A stretch of 64,000 nucleotides of DNA, from positions 1-64,000 of the forward strand of contig JANQSS010000226.1 in NCBI GenBank assembly GCA_028279185.1, read 5' to 3'. Numbering within the stretch: the stretch's first letter is position 1; every line of letters begins with the position of its first letter. Below, in pieces: positions 38,401-48,185 of this stretch. A model generated the notes under the pieces. The model did not search any database. It was not told where the DNA came from and saw only the letters and a list, made by a program, of their open reading frames with translations. This DNA is from Saprospiraceae bacterium. GTDB lineage: Bacteria; Bacteroidota; Bacteroidia; Chitinophagales; Saprospiraceae. Made by a program: the position numbers and the translations under genes.

Positions 38401-41400
38401 CTGACATTAGATGTTCAACCAGCACCTGAAGCATTTCCAGCGACAATTGAAATATGTCATGATGCATCGGGGACAGGTACTTTCGACTTAACAACAGCTG
38501 AAAATCAAATTAATAATGGGACGGGTTTTGATGTCGACTTCTTCGAAGACATCGATCTTGCGAATCAAATAAGTGTTTTAGATGTCGGTGCTTACCAAAG
38601 TGCACCAGGCATAATATATGCTGTAGTCTTTAATGCGGCTGATTGTCCGTCACCAACCGTTGAAGTCACGCTCGCCTTCGCACCGGAAATAGCCTCGGAA
38701 GATGCCGAGCAGACCGTTTGCCTTGAAGCGAGTGGCCTGGGTACATTTGATCTGACGGCTTTGATAGACGTTATAAATGGCGGGACGGCGCTTCCTGTTG
38801 AGTTTTATGAAGACAGTGATGGAACAATAAATATTACGAATCCGGGAAGTTATCAAGCTGCAGCAGGAACTGTCTATGCACAGGTTGATGGTCAAAATGG
38901 CTGTTTTTCTGGTTTTGCCGAAATTGACCTGGCTACAGATACACTGCTGGAAGCTTTTGACGCTTCCCTTTCGACATGCCGCACAATTGATAATACAGGA
39001 GTTTTTGATCTGACCACTCAGAATTCTACAATTACTAACGGTCAGCCCTTACAAGTAATTTGGTATTCCAATAGTACCCCACCTTTGGTGACTATCACTG
39101 ATCCAACTAATTATGAGACTGGTGCAAGTTCGGTGTTCGCCACGGTTAGTGATGGACAATGTATTGCCAACGTAGTTGAAGTTGATCTCACATTGACGAC
39201 AGGTGCATCAGGGAATGAAACAACCATTGATGAATGCAATCGCGGAGATGATACGGGCCGATTCGATCTTACAGCAAGTGACGGAACCGTGGGAGGCGGA
39301 AATACCGTCCATTGGTACAGTGATGCTGCAGCTACCAATGCCATTGCAGATCCAACTGACTTTGAATCCGGCGAGACATCAGTGTACGCAGTCGTAGAGG
39401 ATGCAAATCGATGTGTCTCTGATCCTATTGAAGTTGTACTAAACCTCGAGTACTTGGACATTACTGATATCGATTCGATAAAAACATGCGATCCGGGTAC
39501 AGGTATTGGTACGTTCGATTTAACCTCTTTAGATGCCGTCATAAACGATGGTACAGGATGGACAGTCGAGTGGTTTGAAGATGCCGCTGGTACGATGGCC
39601 ATTTCGAATCCGTCGAGTTACGACTCTGATACCAAATTTGTCTATGCGCGCGTAGTGGATGGTGAGTGTGTCAGCCTGCCGATTGACGTGCAGTTAGCCG
39701 TTACAAACGATTTAGCAGGTGTGCCCATTACGATTACGGAATGTGATCAAGGAAACGGCAGACATGCATTTGATCTTACAGATAGCGACATCGCTGTATC
39801 TCCGGATGGGTTGGCTGTGGAGTACTACACCGACGCGGGTGCAACAATACCTGTACCCGACGCCACTAATTTCGTGTCAGGAAATGCGACAATTTATGCA
39901 ATCGTTCGAGATGGAGTATGCCGCTCACCTATTGTTCAAATAGATCTTGAAGTGCAAATTGAAGTCTTTCCGCCGGAAGAAACAGCAGTAGAATGCGATC
40001 AAGGTGGTGGACAAGGAACATTTGATTTAACATCTTATGAAGCACTCATAACGGGTGCCGGTGGTACCGTTATGTGGTTCGAAGATGCAGCCGGAACCAT
40101 CCCTGTGGCAAATCCTGCCTCCGTTGTTACGAATCCTCGTGATGTCTATGCACGTGTTACGGATGCAGATGGCTGTATATCCGATATTACGGTTTTCCAT
40201 TTAGACACGGACAATAACTTACCTGCCTTCCCGACCGCTGCTGAAGCATGTGACGACGGTTTAGGTATGGGAATATTCAATTTGGAACTCTTAATAAATA
40301 CAATAAGCGGTGGCAATCCATTTGATGTTGAATTCTATTTAGATCAAAATCTAACGAATGAAATTACAGGCCCGGATGTTTTTGGAAGCGGAAATGCAAC
40401 GGTATATGCCATCACAATTGATGGGCCCTGTCAATCCGTACCGGTAGAAATTGATCTTTCGTTAATTCCGCAAATAATGGCAACACCTGCCTCAGATGAT
40501 TTATGCGATGAAGGAAGCGGAATGGCAACATTTGATTTGACTACGCTAGAAGCCGGTATTAACAATGGGCAAACCCATAGCGTAATTTGGTATGTCGATC
40601 AAGCATTGACCATGCCAATAACGAATGTCGACGCCTACCTTACTACTGGTGTGAGCGTGTGGGCCGTACTTTCGAATGGGAACTGCGAGTCCGAGCCTGT
40701 TGAAGTTCAATTGGATGTGACAACTGTAACGGGAAATATAGAGTCCTTAGAGACATGTGATGAAGGTGCAGGCACGGGAACATTTGATCTGGTATCACTT
40801 GAATCTTCGATCGTAACAGATGGCAGCCATACCGTATCATGGTATGAAGATGTTTCGCTTGTAACTGCTATTGCATCGGCCTCAGGTTATGTCAGTGCTG
40901 GCGGTACGGTGTATGCCGTGGTGACAGATGGTCGTTGTGATTCCGAACCTGTCGAGGTGCAATTGACATTGACAGATAAGTTGCCGGCTGAAGTCATTCC
41001 GATTTCTGCTTGCGATGATGGTGATGGTCGCCTTGTTTTCAACTTGAATGACAGAGAAGCAGAAATAAACACACTTGGTTCCGGCGATGTAATTTGGTAT
41101 GAGGACGCAGACGGAACTGCAGTGATCGCGAATGAAACAAATTATGAAAGTGGAACCAATACGGTGTACGCGCAAGTTGTTGATGGCCCTTGTCGTTCGG
41201 ACATAATCGCCATTTCCTTAACAGTGGACCCACTTCCAACGATTGATGCCGGATTGGAGCAGCAACTCGATTGCCGCTCGGCTTTCATTGACATTATCGG
41301 CATGGCGCCAGCTGGTGATTACACATATCAGTGGACGACAACTGATGGTAACATTGTTTCCGGCGAAGATCAATTAACGGTTAGGGTTGATCAGCCCGGT

Positions 41401-42510
41401 GTCTATACGCTTGAGGTAATTAATACAATAACAATGTGTTCGCAAACGGATGAAGTTCGCATCACCGAGGATGTCGATTTACCTGTAGCGGATGCAGGGC
41501 TAGATAAGGCAATTGATTGCGTCGATGAAACAACTGAAATTGGCACCACTGCCACATCGACGGGTCCAGATATTAATATTTCATGGACCCTTGATAATCA
41601 GCCAATTTCAGGCAGTTCCCCTACGTTGGCAGTTTCTGAGCCCGGCACGTACGTAGTTACAGTGGAAAACACTGTATCCGGATGTACGAATATGGATGAG
41701 GTCATCGTGACATCGAGCATAGCAGAATTGAGCGATTTAATAGTAGATATAGATAATCCAAATTGTAACGGTGCGAATACGGGGTGCCTGACATTCCTTT
41801 CGGTGACAGGAGGAGAGGGACCTTATGTGATATCGGCTGATGATGTAAACTTTGTTGGAGGAAATGAAATTTGTAATCTGGGAGCAGGAGATTATACCTT
41901 CACGGTTAGGGATATCAATGGCTGCTTCATATCTGAAGTCTATACGATCGAACAACCTGAAGTACTCATGGTGCAGATAGTTGGAAATAACATAATCGAT
42001 TACAAAGATTCTACATCGCTTGCAGCGGTTCATACACCCACTGACGTCATAATAAGTAGTTATGATTGGTTGTCAGACAACCACTTTGTGACGGTTATAG
42101 ATAGCGTTGTTGGTGCGACAGGACTTGAAGAGTTTCCGGTCAGTGTGACGATAACCGATGAAAACGGATGTACAGCCACGGACAATATTATTGTTTATGT
42201 TCGAAAAAACTTCAATGTATTTGCTCCTTCGGCATTTAGCCCCAACAAACGCGATAATATCAATGACCGATTCTACCTTTACGGGGATGAGGAAATTGTG
42301 ACCAATGTGAATGTATTTCGTATATATTCACGTTGGGGTGAAAAGCTATATGAGCGAGAAAATTTGGCGATAAATGCAGCCTCTGACGGCTGGGACGGAA
42401 CGTTTGAAGGTCAACGCATGATGCCAGGAACTTATGCATTTTATGCAGAGGTGACTTATGTGGATGGACAAACCGAATTGATCAGCGGTGAATTCATATT
42501 AGTCGACTAG
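35407..42510 (+). CDS. Giant adhesin-like protein with 11 FDLT repeats and type B T9SS tail
   Basis: The protein is 2367 residues with a signal peptide (YVLFIFSIFSYLIQAQ). The N-terminal part has pre-peptidase-like jelly-roll modules (NDDCGNATLL, then NDPCQSVPLTMG, and others). A Cys-rich central domain (about 475-680) and Ig-like repeats follow. Residues about 1012-1943 are eleven copies of an 85-residue module with the pattern xTCDxGxGxGTFDLTxLExxI...VxWYEDxxxTxxI...Y.S...VYAxVxDGxCxSxPVEVxLxL. Ig-like modules (PTIDAGLEQQLDCRSAFIDI) come next, then a CHU_C gliding-associated domain (VFAPSAFSPNKRDNINDRFY, IYSRWGEKLYE, GWDGTFEGQRMMPGTYAFY), i.e. a type B T9SS signal. It is probably surface-attached; adhesion is inferred. 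Confidence 0.9.
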   Translation: MKRFYVLFIFSIFSYLIQAQPVNDDCGNATLLTDVVKYCENFDSDMYTYDAAGSACGPNLSPPNMWYSFVAVGSILDLNVSTPAGTEVAIINIYSVDPSDACNTLTNIFCTETGIINNLTGLVTGNTYYVSVAFTDAGGASVSPTFELCITNGDPQLNNDPCQSVPLTMGVCELMESNILASPDILFQPLCPGAWSSQLWYTVDLDPENHILDVEINPSGTDPLTGDVFVSVGQFESGCMGGFAFLDFYCGPANTPIEFFGLNPDVQYFLVVATNQENEGEFNLCPNQRGEDGCVLNDNSDDCGLGVPVIAPVIPGGAVNFSPFICETYCIDNASPVFDYSIAGTCGFDLNNSTVWFQVQTGPLAQFMNIDIAGTTMTFPGVAVFSGDCMNPTLIQCNAATGSDLSLTDIPVNASSSYWVAVTSLDANSGSFNLCINTFFPINPCNNSFSLAEVSSSIDDSPVGGPYCPGEEVEFCFDILSYDASQAGSGCQWLQAIVPSFGDGWDPSSFGADGEPVNVQRPTTLHAGQWSWYPDDDVDYNLNNPNIHVISGAHGLSLCSPIQNPSCVGTPLAPGVGLPGGWYAVSPDGNPPDDHPDVAFGDGSGCGNSNDGPWQVCFTLTARMHPDCEAQDSYNEASVSVVAFPDGETGSWNNPTCLGVIPDPITAFIDCSAVPDIQADNAEICSGQTFVVTLTSPQDPLVYEWTVDAPPAITGESDGTGPVISQTLTNNSSDPIDVIYSVIGKKTSCPGLADVTVTVYPEIDVVPINQPVMGCALQTFALGNYIQVNGGKPPYEYSWSNGSMSNNPQVQVNADATFMVTVTDEVGCSGVGIVDLEIFGVFDVDIDGPTQICASEGSATLTATPLGGVSPFMTFDWQLPDGTQMLNAGDMIDADQTGTYLVTVKDAGDCPGTGEFEFTVNENPESNIIAFPEGAICQGSTTQLFEDVMVGSSANFTTSWITPPGFTGDVTIPGFETDVPGDYTLIVLDDNGCTDSFTLTLDVQPAPEAFPATIEICHDASGTGTFDLTTAENQINNGTGFDVDFFEDIDLANQISVLDVGAYQSAPGIIYAVVFNAADCPSPTVEVTLAFAPEIASEDAEQTVCLEASGLGTFDLTALIDVINGGTALPVEFYEDSDGTINITNPGSYQAAAGTVYAQVDGQNGCFSGFAEIDLATDTLLEAFDASLSTCRTIDNTGVFDLTTQNSTITNGQPLQVIWYSNSTPPLVTITDPTNYETGASSVFATVSDGQCIANVVEVDLTLTTGASGNETTIDECNRGDDTGRFDLTASDGTVGGGNTVHWYSDAAATNAIADPTDFESGETSVYAVVEDANRCVSDPIEVVLNLEYLDITDIDSIKTCDPGTGIGTFDLTSLDAVINDGTGWTVEWFEDAAGTMAISNPSSYDSDTKFVYARVVDGECVSLPIDVQLAVTNDLAGVPITITECDQGNGRHAFDLTDSDIAVSPDGLAVEYYTDAGATIPVPDATNFVSGNATIYAIVRDGVCRSPIVQIDLEVQIEVFPPEETAVECDQGGGQGTFDLTSYEALITGAGGTVMWFEDAAGTIPVANPASVVTNPRDVYARVTDADGCISDITVFHLDTDNNLPAFPTAAEACDDGLGMGIFNLELLINTISGGNPFDVEFYLDQNLTNEITGPDVFGSGNATVYAITIDGPCQSVPVEIDLSLIPQIMATPASDDLCDEGSGMATFDLTTLEAGINNGQTHSVIWYVDQALTMPITNVDAYLTTGVSVWAVLSNGNCESEPVEVQLDVTTVTGNIESLETCDEGAGTGTFDLVSLESSIVTDGSHTVSWYEDVSLVTAIASASGYVSAGGTVYAVVTDGRCDSEPVEVQLTLTDKLPAEVIPISACDDGDGRLVFNLNDREAEINTLGSGDVIWYEDADGTAVIANETNYESGTNTVYAQVVDGPCRSDIIAISLTVDPLPTIDAGLEQQLDCRSAFIDIIGMAPAGDYTYQWTTTDGNIVSGEDQLTVRVDQPGVYTLEVINTITMCSQTDEVRITEDVDLPVADAGLDKAIDCVDETTEIGTTATSTGPDINISWTLDNQPISGSSPTLAVSEPGTYVVTVENTVSGCTNMDEVIVTSSIAELSDLIVDIDNPNCNGANTGCLTFLSVTGGEGPYVISADDVNFVGGNEICNLGAGDYTFTVRDINGCFISEVYTIEQPEVLMVQIVGNNIIDYKDSTSLAAVHTPTDVIISSYDWLSDNHFVTVIDSVVGATGLEEFPVSVTITDENGCTATDNIIVYVRKNFNVFAPSAFSPNKRDNINDRFYLYGDEEIVTNVNVFRIYSRWGEKLYERENLAINAASDGWDGTFEGQRMMPGTYAFYAEVTYVDGQTELISGEFILVD
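38442..41235 (+). repeat. Eleven tandem coding repeats of about 254 bp
   Basis: The units are about 85 codons each and share the FDLT core, a WYED or similar motif and the VYAxVxDGxC...PVEVxL ending. The copies have diverged at DNA level and are recognisable mainly as protein. The array encodes almost 40 percent of the adhesin. Confidence 0.85.
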
Positions 42511-42544
42511 CAGACTGGAAGACGGGTTTTTTCTTTCTCGCTTT

Positions 42545-42590
42545 AAACGTAATTCTGAAATTCAACACGGATTTCAGAATTACGTTTTTT
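42545..42590 (+). terminator. Strong Rho-independent terminator after the FDLT-repeat adhesin
   Basis: A perfect 17-bp stem (AAACGTAATTCTGAAAT with ATTTCAGAATTACGTTT) closes a 9-base loop and ends in a T run. It lies 34 bases after the stop at 42510. Confidence 0.93.
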
Positions 42591-42660
42591 ACGTTTCAGC
42601 CATGCGGCTTGAACATATCGATGGTTTTTCCCCAATAAAAAAATATCAACAATAGTTTAA

Positions 42661-45600
42661 TTGCCCATAATTAAATATATACGAGTAGCAATAATTTTAT
42701 TCTTTTGTCCAATTCAATTTTTAGTTGGGCAATGTGTTTTAATGGGCGATTATGACATGGTGGATAATGGCGAAATATCCATCAGTATGAATGTAAGCGG
42801 ATTATCTGAGCCAAGTTTGGATGCTCCTGGTCAAGGATTATGTGGCGTTCGAATACGGTTTACGCATCAATTGATAGGTGATGTGTTGCTTAGTTTGCAA
42901 TCTCCTTCAGGTCAAATAATTGAACTAACAGGTCCGCAAGTTGTGACGTCTTCTACTTCACTTTCCGTGTTTGATATTACGTTTATTGCATGTAGTGCAG
43001 CACCCACACCAGACCCTGGATTTTCACCGCAATGGGACAATGATCAACCTTGGGCTATCTTAGGAAACTACTCCGGTTCCTATCATCCTTTTAACGGTTG
43101 TCTGGAAGACCTTACCGGATCCGCCGAGGGTCAATGGACACTTATAGCCGCAGATGCGCAAGGACAAGATATTGGCTCTATTTCAGAAATAGAATTAATT
43201 TTTTGTAATCCGAATGGCCAAAATTGTATCGAATGTGAGGCGGACGCCGGCTTATTGGAACCAGATACATTTGAACAATGCGCAAATGGGATGCCCATCG
43301 ATCTGGTTTTAACACCCATATTTTCTGATGGCCCAGCAAATCCTGATGAGTATGCCTATTTCTACTTTGTTCAATTTAATGGTGTCGTAATTGATGTTAC
43401 GAGTGAAGTTGATAATTCTAATTTAGATACCGGCATTTATGAAATTTGCGGTATATCCGTTTTGCATGCAGATACAAATGCAATTAAATCTATTCCAGCT
43501 AATTTGGACTACGATGGTTTCGTAAATTTTCTACTTGACTTGCACATTTGTTTTGATTTAAGTTCTGATTGTTCATATTTATTGGTAAAGCCTGAATTGC
43601 CACCATCATTTCGAACACATCGAATTTGCCAGGGTGAAAATTTTAGATGGCGCGGACTGGATTTATCCGTTAGCGGTAATTATCTGGTTCGAAACAATGG
43701 AGCCAATGGCTGCCTTCGGGATCATCACCTTGAATTAATCGTGCTCGATCCAGAACCCATTATAGAAACCATTATTCCTTTTGGCTGCGATCAGAGTGTA
43801 TCAACACTGCGCGGTAATGATGCAACATTTGGAAATAATGTCACGTTCCATTGGTATAGTCCGGATGGAGGAAGCATCGTAACGAATCCAAATCAAGTTC
43901 AAGTTGATGTTGTGGGTACAGGGACATATTGTCTTATTACGACAAGAAATTTTGGTCCATCAAATTCGTGTTCTGATACAATTTGTATCCCCTTAACGGA
44001 TAATTTCCAGGAAGTACTTGTGGGTTATGTTGGCGACACGCTTAGCTGTTTAAATGATTCCGTTTTAGTCCGATCAATTTTTAATTTACCAAGTGCCACG
44101 ATTATTTGGCGCAATCAATTCGGTGAGGAAGACACCGCTCGAAACCAAATTGTACGATTAGAAGACGATTATACGGTAATTGCGGTTTCTCCGCAGGGAT
44201 GCCGTGATAGTGCTGTTGTTCGATTACCATTTGATACAATTGCCCCGACAATTGCTTTAAGCGATATAAATAAAATATGCCTCAACGATAGCATATTACT
44301 TTCGCCTGGAATATTTAATCCCGCGCATAATTATTTATGGATACTTCCAAATGGAGATAGTGTAATAACACATGAATTATATACAGCTGATGTCGGAATT
44401 TTTACGTTTTATGCTACCGCCGATAATGGTTGTACAGCCCAAGAAGAAATGACTATTTTTCACATTGGCACGACCCCGGAATTTCAAATAGTTTCTGATA
44501 CATTTTATTGCTATTCCGATTCTATTCCTATTCGTGTTTCTTCAAACTTAAATGAAATCTCGTACGAAATAACGGGACCTCAAAACTTCAGGTCAACGGA
44601 GCACAATGTTTTTATTCATGATATAGGAAATTATACGATCACGGTCGAAACAGCAGAAGGTTGTACCTATGATACTATATGGTCCCCACCGATGGTTCAA
44701 AATGTTACAACTGTGCAAATCAGTGGCGATACATTGGACTGCGCTACGGACTCCGTTCAGTTGTCCGCTTCGGTCTTTGGACCAGATTTACGGTATACGT
44801 GGCGAGGGCCCGGCAATTTTTTATCAAATGAAATCGCTCCATACGTTCGTGAGAATGGCTTGTATACACTGGTATTGAGAACGAAAACCGGATGTAGAAT
44901 TGACGGTCAATATGAAGTTGCTCTGGATACGCTTAAGCCCAATGTGCAGATAGAGGCAGGTATTCTCAATTGCTTAATCGATTCTGTCAGGTTTCGCGTA
45001 ACAGAAGATGAAGATGCGTACATCTACAATTGGGAAGGTCCCAATAATTTTCAGAGCAATCGCAAACGACCCTGGGCACCTGAACCAGGATGGTATTATA
45101 CTACGGTGACCAAGCTGAATGGCTGTATTTCCTATTTTTCGAGAGAAGTGACAACGGATTACGAAGTTCCAACAGATACGATCACGGCAACAGAAATTAC
45201 CTGCTTGAATTTAACCTCCGATGTTACACTAGGCACGGACGCCGCATTTATAGAGTGGAGCGGCGATGGTTTTATGTCAAACCTTCCGAATGTAACGCTC
45301 CCAGGATTGGACACGTTTTCGCTCTATTTGAGAGGTAGCAATGGTTGTGATACATTGATTTCTTTTATACCTCCTGTTGATACGATTCATCCGGTAATCT
45401 CAATATCCTCTGATATTCTTGGGTGTAATAGAGACTCTGTGCCATTAAATCTTGCTAGCGATATTGAATTAGTGACGGTTTTATGGAGCGGTCCTGATGT
45501 GGCAAACCCAGTAATCGATTCCACCAGTACAACGTCGCCGGGCCAATTCTCAGTCATAGTTGCGGGCCAAAACGGATGCGAATCGACTGACTCGCTAGTG

Positions 45601-48042
45601 GTAATTGAAGATTTTGCTATCCCCGATATATCCATTGGCGGAACACCCGCGCTGACATGTTCAATTGACTCCATTTTATTATTTGCGCAATCTTCAATGT
45701 CAAATCTACAATACGAATGGACGTTACCAGACCAGACGACACTTTCAGATTCGCTCATTCTTAACTTTGAAAGTGGAGAATACCGATTGACTGTGGAAGC
45801 TCCAAATTCTTGTCGCGATACGGCTTATCACGTCGTGGCATTTGATCGTTCTCCCCCTACGATTAATTTGACAACTGACACGATTAATTGCGTACAAAAT
45901 TCGGCAACCTTAAACGCCAACTTGACATCAGAAGAGCAAGTAACGTGGACTTGGCCGGATCAACAGATTTCTTTTAACGAACAGTTTATGACAACCCTAC
46001 CTGGCCTTTATAAGGCCGTAGTAACGAATACTAGAACCGATTGTGTCGACTCATCGACGATTCGAGTCATTGTGGATACTGCATCTATTGACAATGATAT
46101 TAGCGGTCAAGCGCGAATAACCTGCGGACGTATGAATGCGCAATTGAATTCAGATGTCAGCCATCAGGATGCAAATTTACAATGGACAGGACCCGGGCTG
46201 ATGGAATCCAATGTCGATTCTGTTTTAGTTTCGCAACCGGGCACCTATTACTTGCGCTCAGTGCTGTCGAGTCTATGTTTTGATCTTGATTCATTTAACG
46301 TTGTATTGGATACGGTGGCTCCGGACATTGCATTATTCGGTGACACAATTTCTTGTGGAATGCCAAAAGTGGAAATTCGATTTGAAACAAGTTTTTCGAA
46401 TATTAAATACGAATGGTCCGGGCCCAATGGTTTTAATTCAATCGATTCAATTCCTTTTGTCAATCAAGGTGGATATTATGTTTTGGAATTGACAAATAGA
46501 ACCAATGGTTGTGTGCGAACGGATTCAATATTAATTGTCGGAGATACATTAGCACCATCTGTCAGTGTTGAAACTAATCTATTTTCATGCGATGACACCA
46601 CCGCGATGGCAACCGCAATTTCGCCAGATTCAATTGATCAGTATATTTGGTTAGGGCCTAATTCGTATAATGGAATGGGACAACAAGTTCTTATTGATGA
46701 ATTGGGCGAATATGTTGTTATTGCCTTTTCTCCAAATGGTTGCATCGGGCAGGATACATTTAACCTCACGGAATTTGATGAAATTGACAGCATCCAACTA
46801 TTTACCGATTCCATTAACTGCTATCATCCCTTAGCAGTACATTTTATAACTACTAGAGAGCCAAATGTGCTAATCTCCTGGTATGAAGGAAATATTTTTG
46901 CATCAAATAATGACTCGCTATTCTCTTCTTTTGATGGTAATGTTCAAGTGGTCATTGAAAATGCACGAGGATGTACGTGGGATTCTATGTTCCAGGTTCA
47001 AATTGATACGATGGTCCCGAATCCCGTCATTGAACCAATAGGAGAAATAAAATGTGCCAGTGATAATATTGAATTATTGTTGTCAAATTTGTCGACTTCC
47101 AATACCTATGAAATTGATTGGTCGACAGCTGGAGGATCTATTGTGAGCGGTGACAGCAATTTAATAACGGTCGGAGATGTAGGGTTTTATTCAGCCTCGG
47201 TGTTGAACGTAATTAATGGGTGTGAAGAAATGGTTGAGATCGAAATCATTGAAGGAATAGATTCGTTACGTATTAATGAATTAATTGTAACACAACCTCA
47301 TTGCAATAATAATTATTTTGCATCGATTGAAATCGGATCTATATCAGGGGCGTCTGGTGAGGTTTTATATTCTATTAACAATGAAATACCAACATCTGAT
47401 GGTGTATTTTCGAACCTGCCAACCGGATTATTTATTATAGAGGCTATTGACGAATTTGGTTGTAAAGCGGTTGACTCTGCCTCAATAGATGATATTATTA
47501 TTCGATTTGTCGATATAGAACGTGATACGATAGTAAAACTAGGAGAATACTTACAAGTTGACCCTGTTGATAATTTCACATCCGACTTAATCCATTCAAA
47601 AAATTGGACTGTTAATGGCGAACTATTATGTGATAGTTGCGATAGATTAAATTTTCAACCAACCATATCGGGATATTACACGCTGACAATTGTGGATACA
47701 AACGGATGCCTGGTAGCCGACTCCATATTTGTAAATGTTGTGAGCACCCCAAGTATGTTCATTCCGGATGCATTTTCGCCTAATCGCGATAGTCGGAATG
47801 ATAAATTTGGTCCCTACTTCGGAAGCAACGTACGACTGGTTCATGATTTTACCATTTTTACCCGATGGGGTGAAATTATTCATCAACGCAAGTTGGTGCT
47901 ACCGGATGATGAAAACCTTTTTTGGAATGGAAGGGCAGGAGGTCAGTTCTTAAATCCTGGTGTTTTTGTTTATACAATTCAGGTTGAACTCATAGATGGT
48001 CGCATTATTTCGCGGCAGGGTGATTTTCATCTTATCAGGTGA
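42661..48042 (+). CDS. Giant adhesin-like protein with P domain, about 14 Ig-like repeats and type B T9SS tail
   Basis: The protein is 1793 residues. TTG at 42661 is the first possible start, directly after an in-frame TAA, and gives a normal signal peptide (YIRVAIILFFCPIQFLVGQ). A proprotein-convertase P-like domain follows (GVRIRFTHQLIGDVLLSLQS, GQWTLIAADAQGQDIGSI; about 40-190). From about residue 450 to 1480 are some fourteen modules of about 70 residues with a DTLxCxxDSVxL opening, a YxWxGPxxF core and a GxYxLxVxxxxGC close. The C-terminus is a CHU_C domain (MFIPDAFSPNRDSRNDKFGP, FTRWGEIIHQ, NPGVFVYTIQVELIDGR). It is the second of four type B T9SS cargo genes in a row. Confidence 0.88.
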   Translation: MPIIKYIRVAIILFFCPIQFLVGQCVLMGDYDMVDNGEISISMNVSGLSEPSLDAPGQGLCGVRIRFTHQLIGDVLLSLQSPSGQIIELTGPQVVTSSTSLSVFDITFIACSAAPTPDPGFSPQWDNDQPWAILGNYSGSYHPFNGCLEDLTGSAEGQWTLIAADAQGQDIGSISEIELIFCNPNGQNCIECEADAGLLEPDTFEQCANGMPIDLVLTPIFSDGPANPDEYAYFYFVQFNGVVIDVTSEVDNSNLDTGIYEICGISVLHADTNAIKSIPANLDYDGFVNFLLDLHICFDLSSDCSYLLVKPELPPSFRTHRICQGENFRWRGLDLSVSGNYLVRNNGANGCLRDHHLELIVLDPEPIIETIIPFGCDQSVSTLRGNDATFGNNVTFHWYSPDGGSIVTNPNQVQVDVVGTGTYCLITTRNFGPSNSCSDTICIPLTDNFQEVLVGYVGDTLSCLNDSVLVRSIFNLPSATIIWRNQFGEEDTARNQIVRLEDDYTVIAVSPQGCRDSAVVRLPFDTIAPTIALSDINKICLNDSILLSPGIFNPAHNYLWILPNGDSVITHELYTADVGIFTFYATADNGCTAQEEMTIFHIGTTPEFQIVSDTFYCYSDSIPIRVSSNLNEISYEITGPQNFRSTEHNVFIHDIGNYTITVETAEGCTYDTIWSPPMVQNVTTVQISGDTLDCATDSVQLSASVFGPDLRYTWRGPGNFLSNEIAPYVRENGLYTLVLRTKTGCRIDGQYEVALDTLKPNVQIEAGILNCLIDSVRFRVTEDEDAYIYNWEGPNNFQSNRKRPWAPEPGWYYTTVTKLNGCISYFSREVTTDYEVPTDTITATEITCLNLTSDVTLGTDAAFIEWSGDGFMSNLPNVTLPGLDTFSLYLRGSNGCDTLISFIPPVDTIHPVISISSDILGCNRDSVPLNLASDIELVTVLWSGPDVANPVIDSTSTTSPGQFSVIVAGQNGCESTDSLVVIEDFAIPDISIGGTPALTCSIDSILLFAQSSMSNLQYEWTLPDQTTLSDSLILNFESGEYRLTVEAPNSCRDTAYHVVAFDRSPPTINLTTDTINCVQNSATLNANLTSEEQVTWTWPDQQISFNEQFMTTLPGLYKAVVTNTRTDCVDSSTIRVIVDTASIDNDISGQARITCGRMNAQLNSDVSHQDANLQWTGPGLMESNVDSVLVSQPGTYYLRSVLSSLCFDLDSFNVVLDTVAPDIALFGDTISCGMPKVEIRFETSFSNIKYEWSGPNGFNSIDSIPFVNQGGYYVLELTNRTNGCVRTDSILIVGDTLAPSVSVETNLFSCDDTTAMATAISPDSIDQYIWLGPNSYNGMGQQVLIDELGEYVVIAFSPNGCIGQDTFNLTEFDEIDSIQLFTDSINCYHPLAVHFITTREPNVLISWYEGNIFASNNDSLFSSFDGNVQVVIENARGCTWDSMFQVQIDTMVPNPVIEPIGEIKCASDNIELLLSNLSTSNTYEIDWSTAGGSIVSGDSNLITVGDVGFYSASVLNVINGCEEMVEIEIIEGIDSLRINELIVTQPHCNNNYFASIEIGSISGASGEVLYSINNEIPTSDGVFSNLPTGLFIIEAIDEFGCKAVDSASIDDIIIRFVDIERDTIVKLGEYLQVDPVDNFTSDLIHSKNWTVNGELLCDSCDRLNFQPTISGYYTLTIVDTNGCLVADSIFVNVVSTPSMFIPDAFSPNRDSRNDKFGPYFGSNVRLVHDFTIFTRWGEIIHQRKLVLPDDENLFWNGRAGGQFLNPGVFVYTIQVELIDGRIISRQGDFHLIR

Positions 48043-48050
48043 ACATTGCG

Positions 48051-48139
48051 GTTCTTAGTCTTTAGTTCTCAGTCTACAGTTTTCAGCTTTCAGTCTAATT
48101 CGAACTGTCTACTGTCCACTGCAACGCTGCGCACTGCTA
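48051..48139. repeat. CAGT/ACTG fold-back array, left of the S23 gene
   Basis: The left half repeats CAGTCT or AGTCT-type words and the right half repeats ACTGTCTACTGTCCACTGC-type words, i.e. the reverse complement, so the array can fold back on itself. It ends in ACTGCAACGCTGC, like the array on the right of the S23 gene. Word spacing is irregular. Confidence 0.65.
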
Positions 48140-48185
48140 CAACCCGCTGTGACACAAAATTCAAAAAATTCATATACTTTCAATT

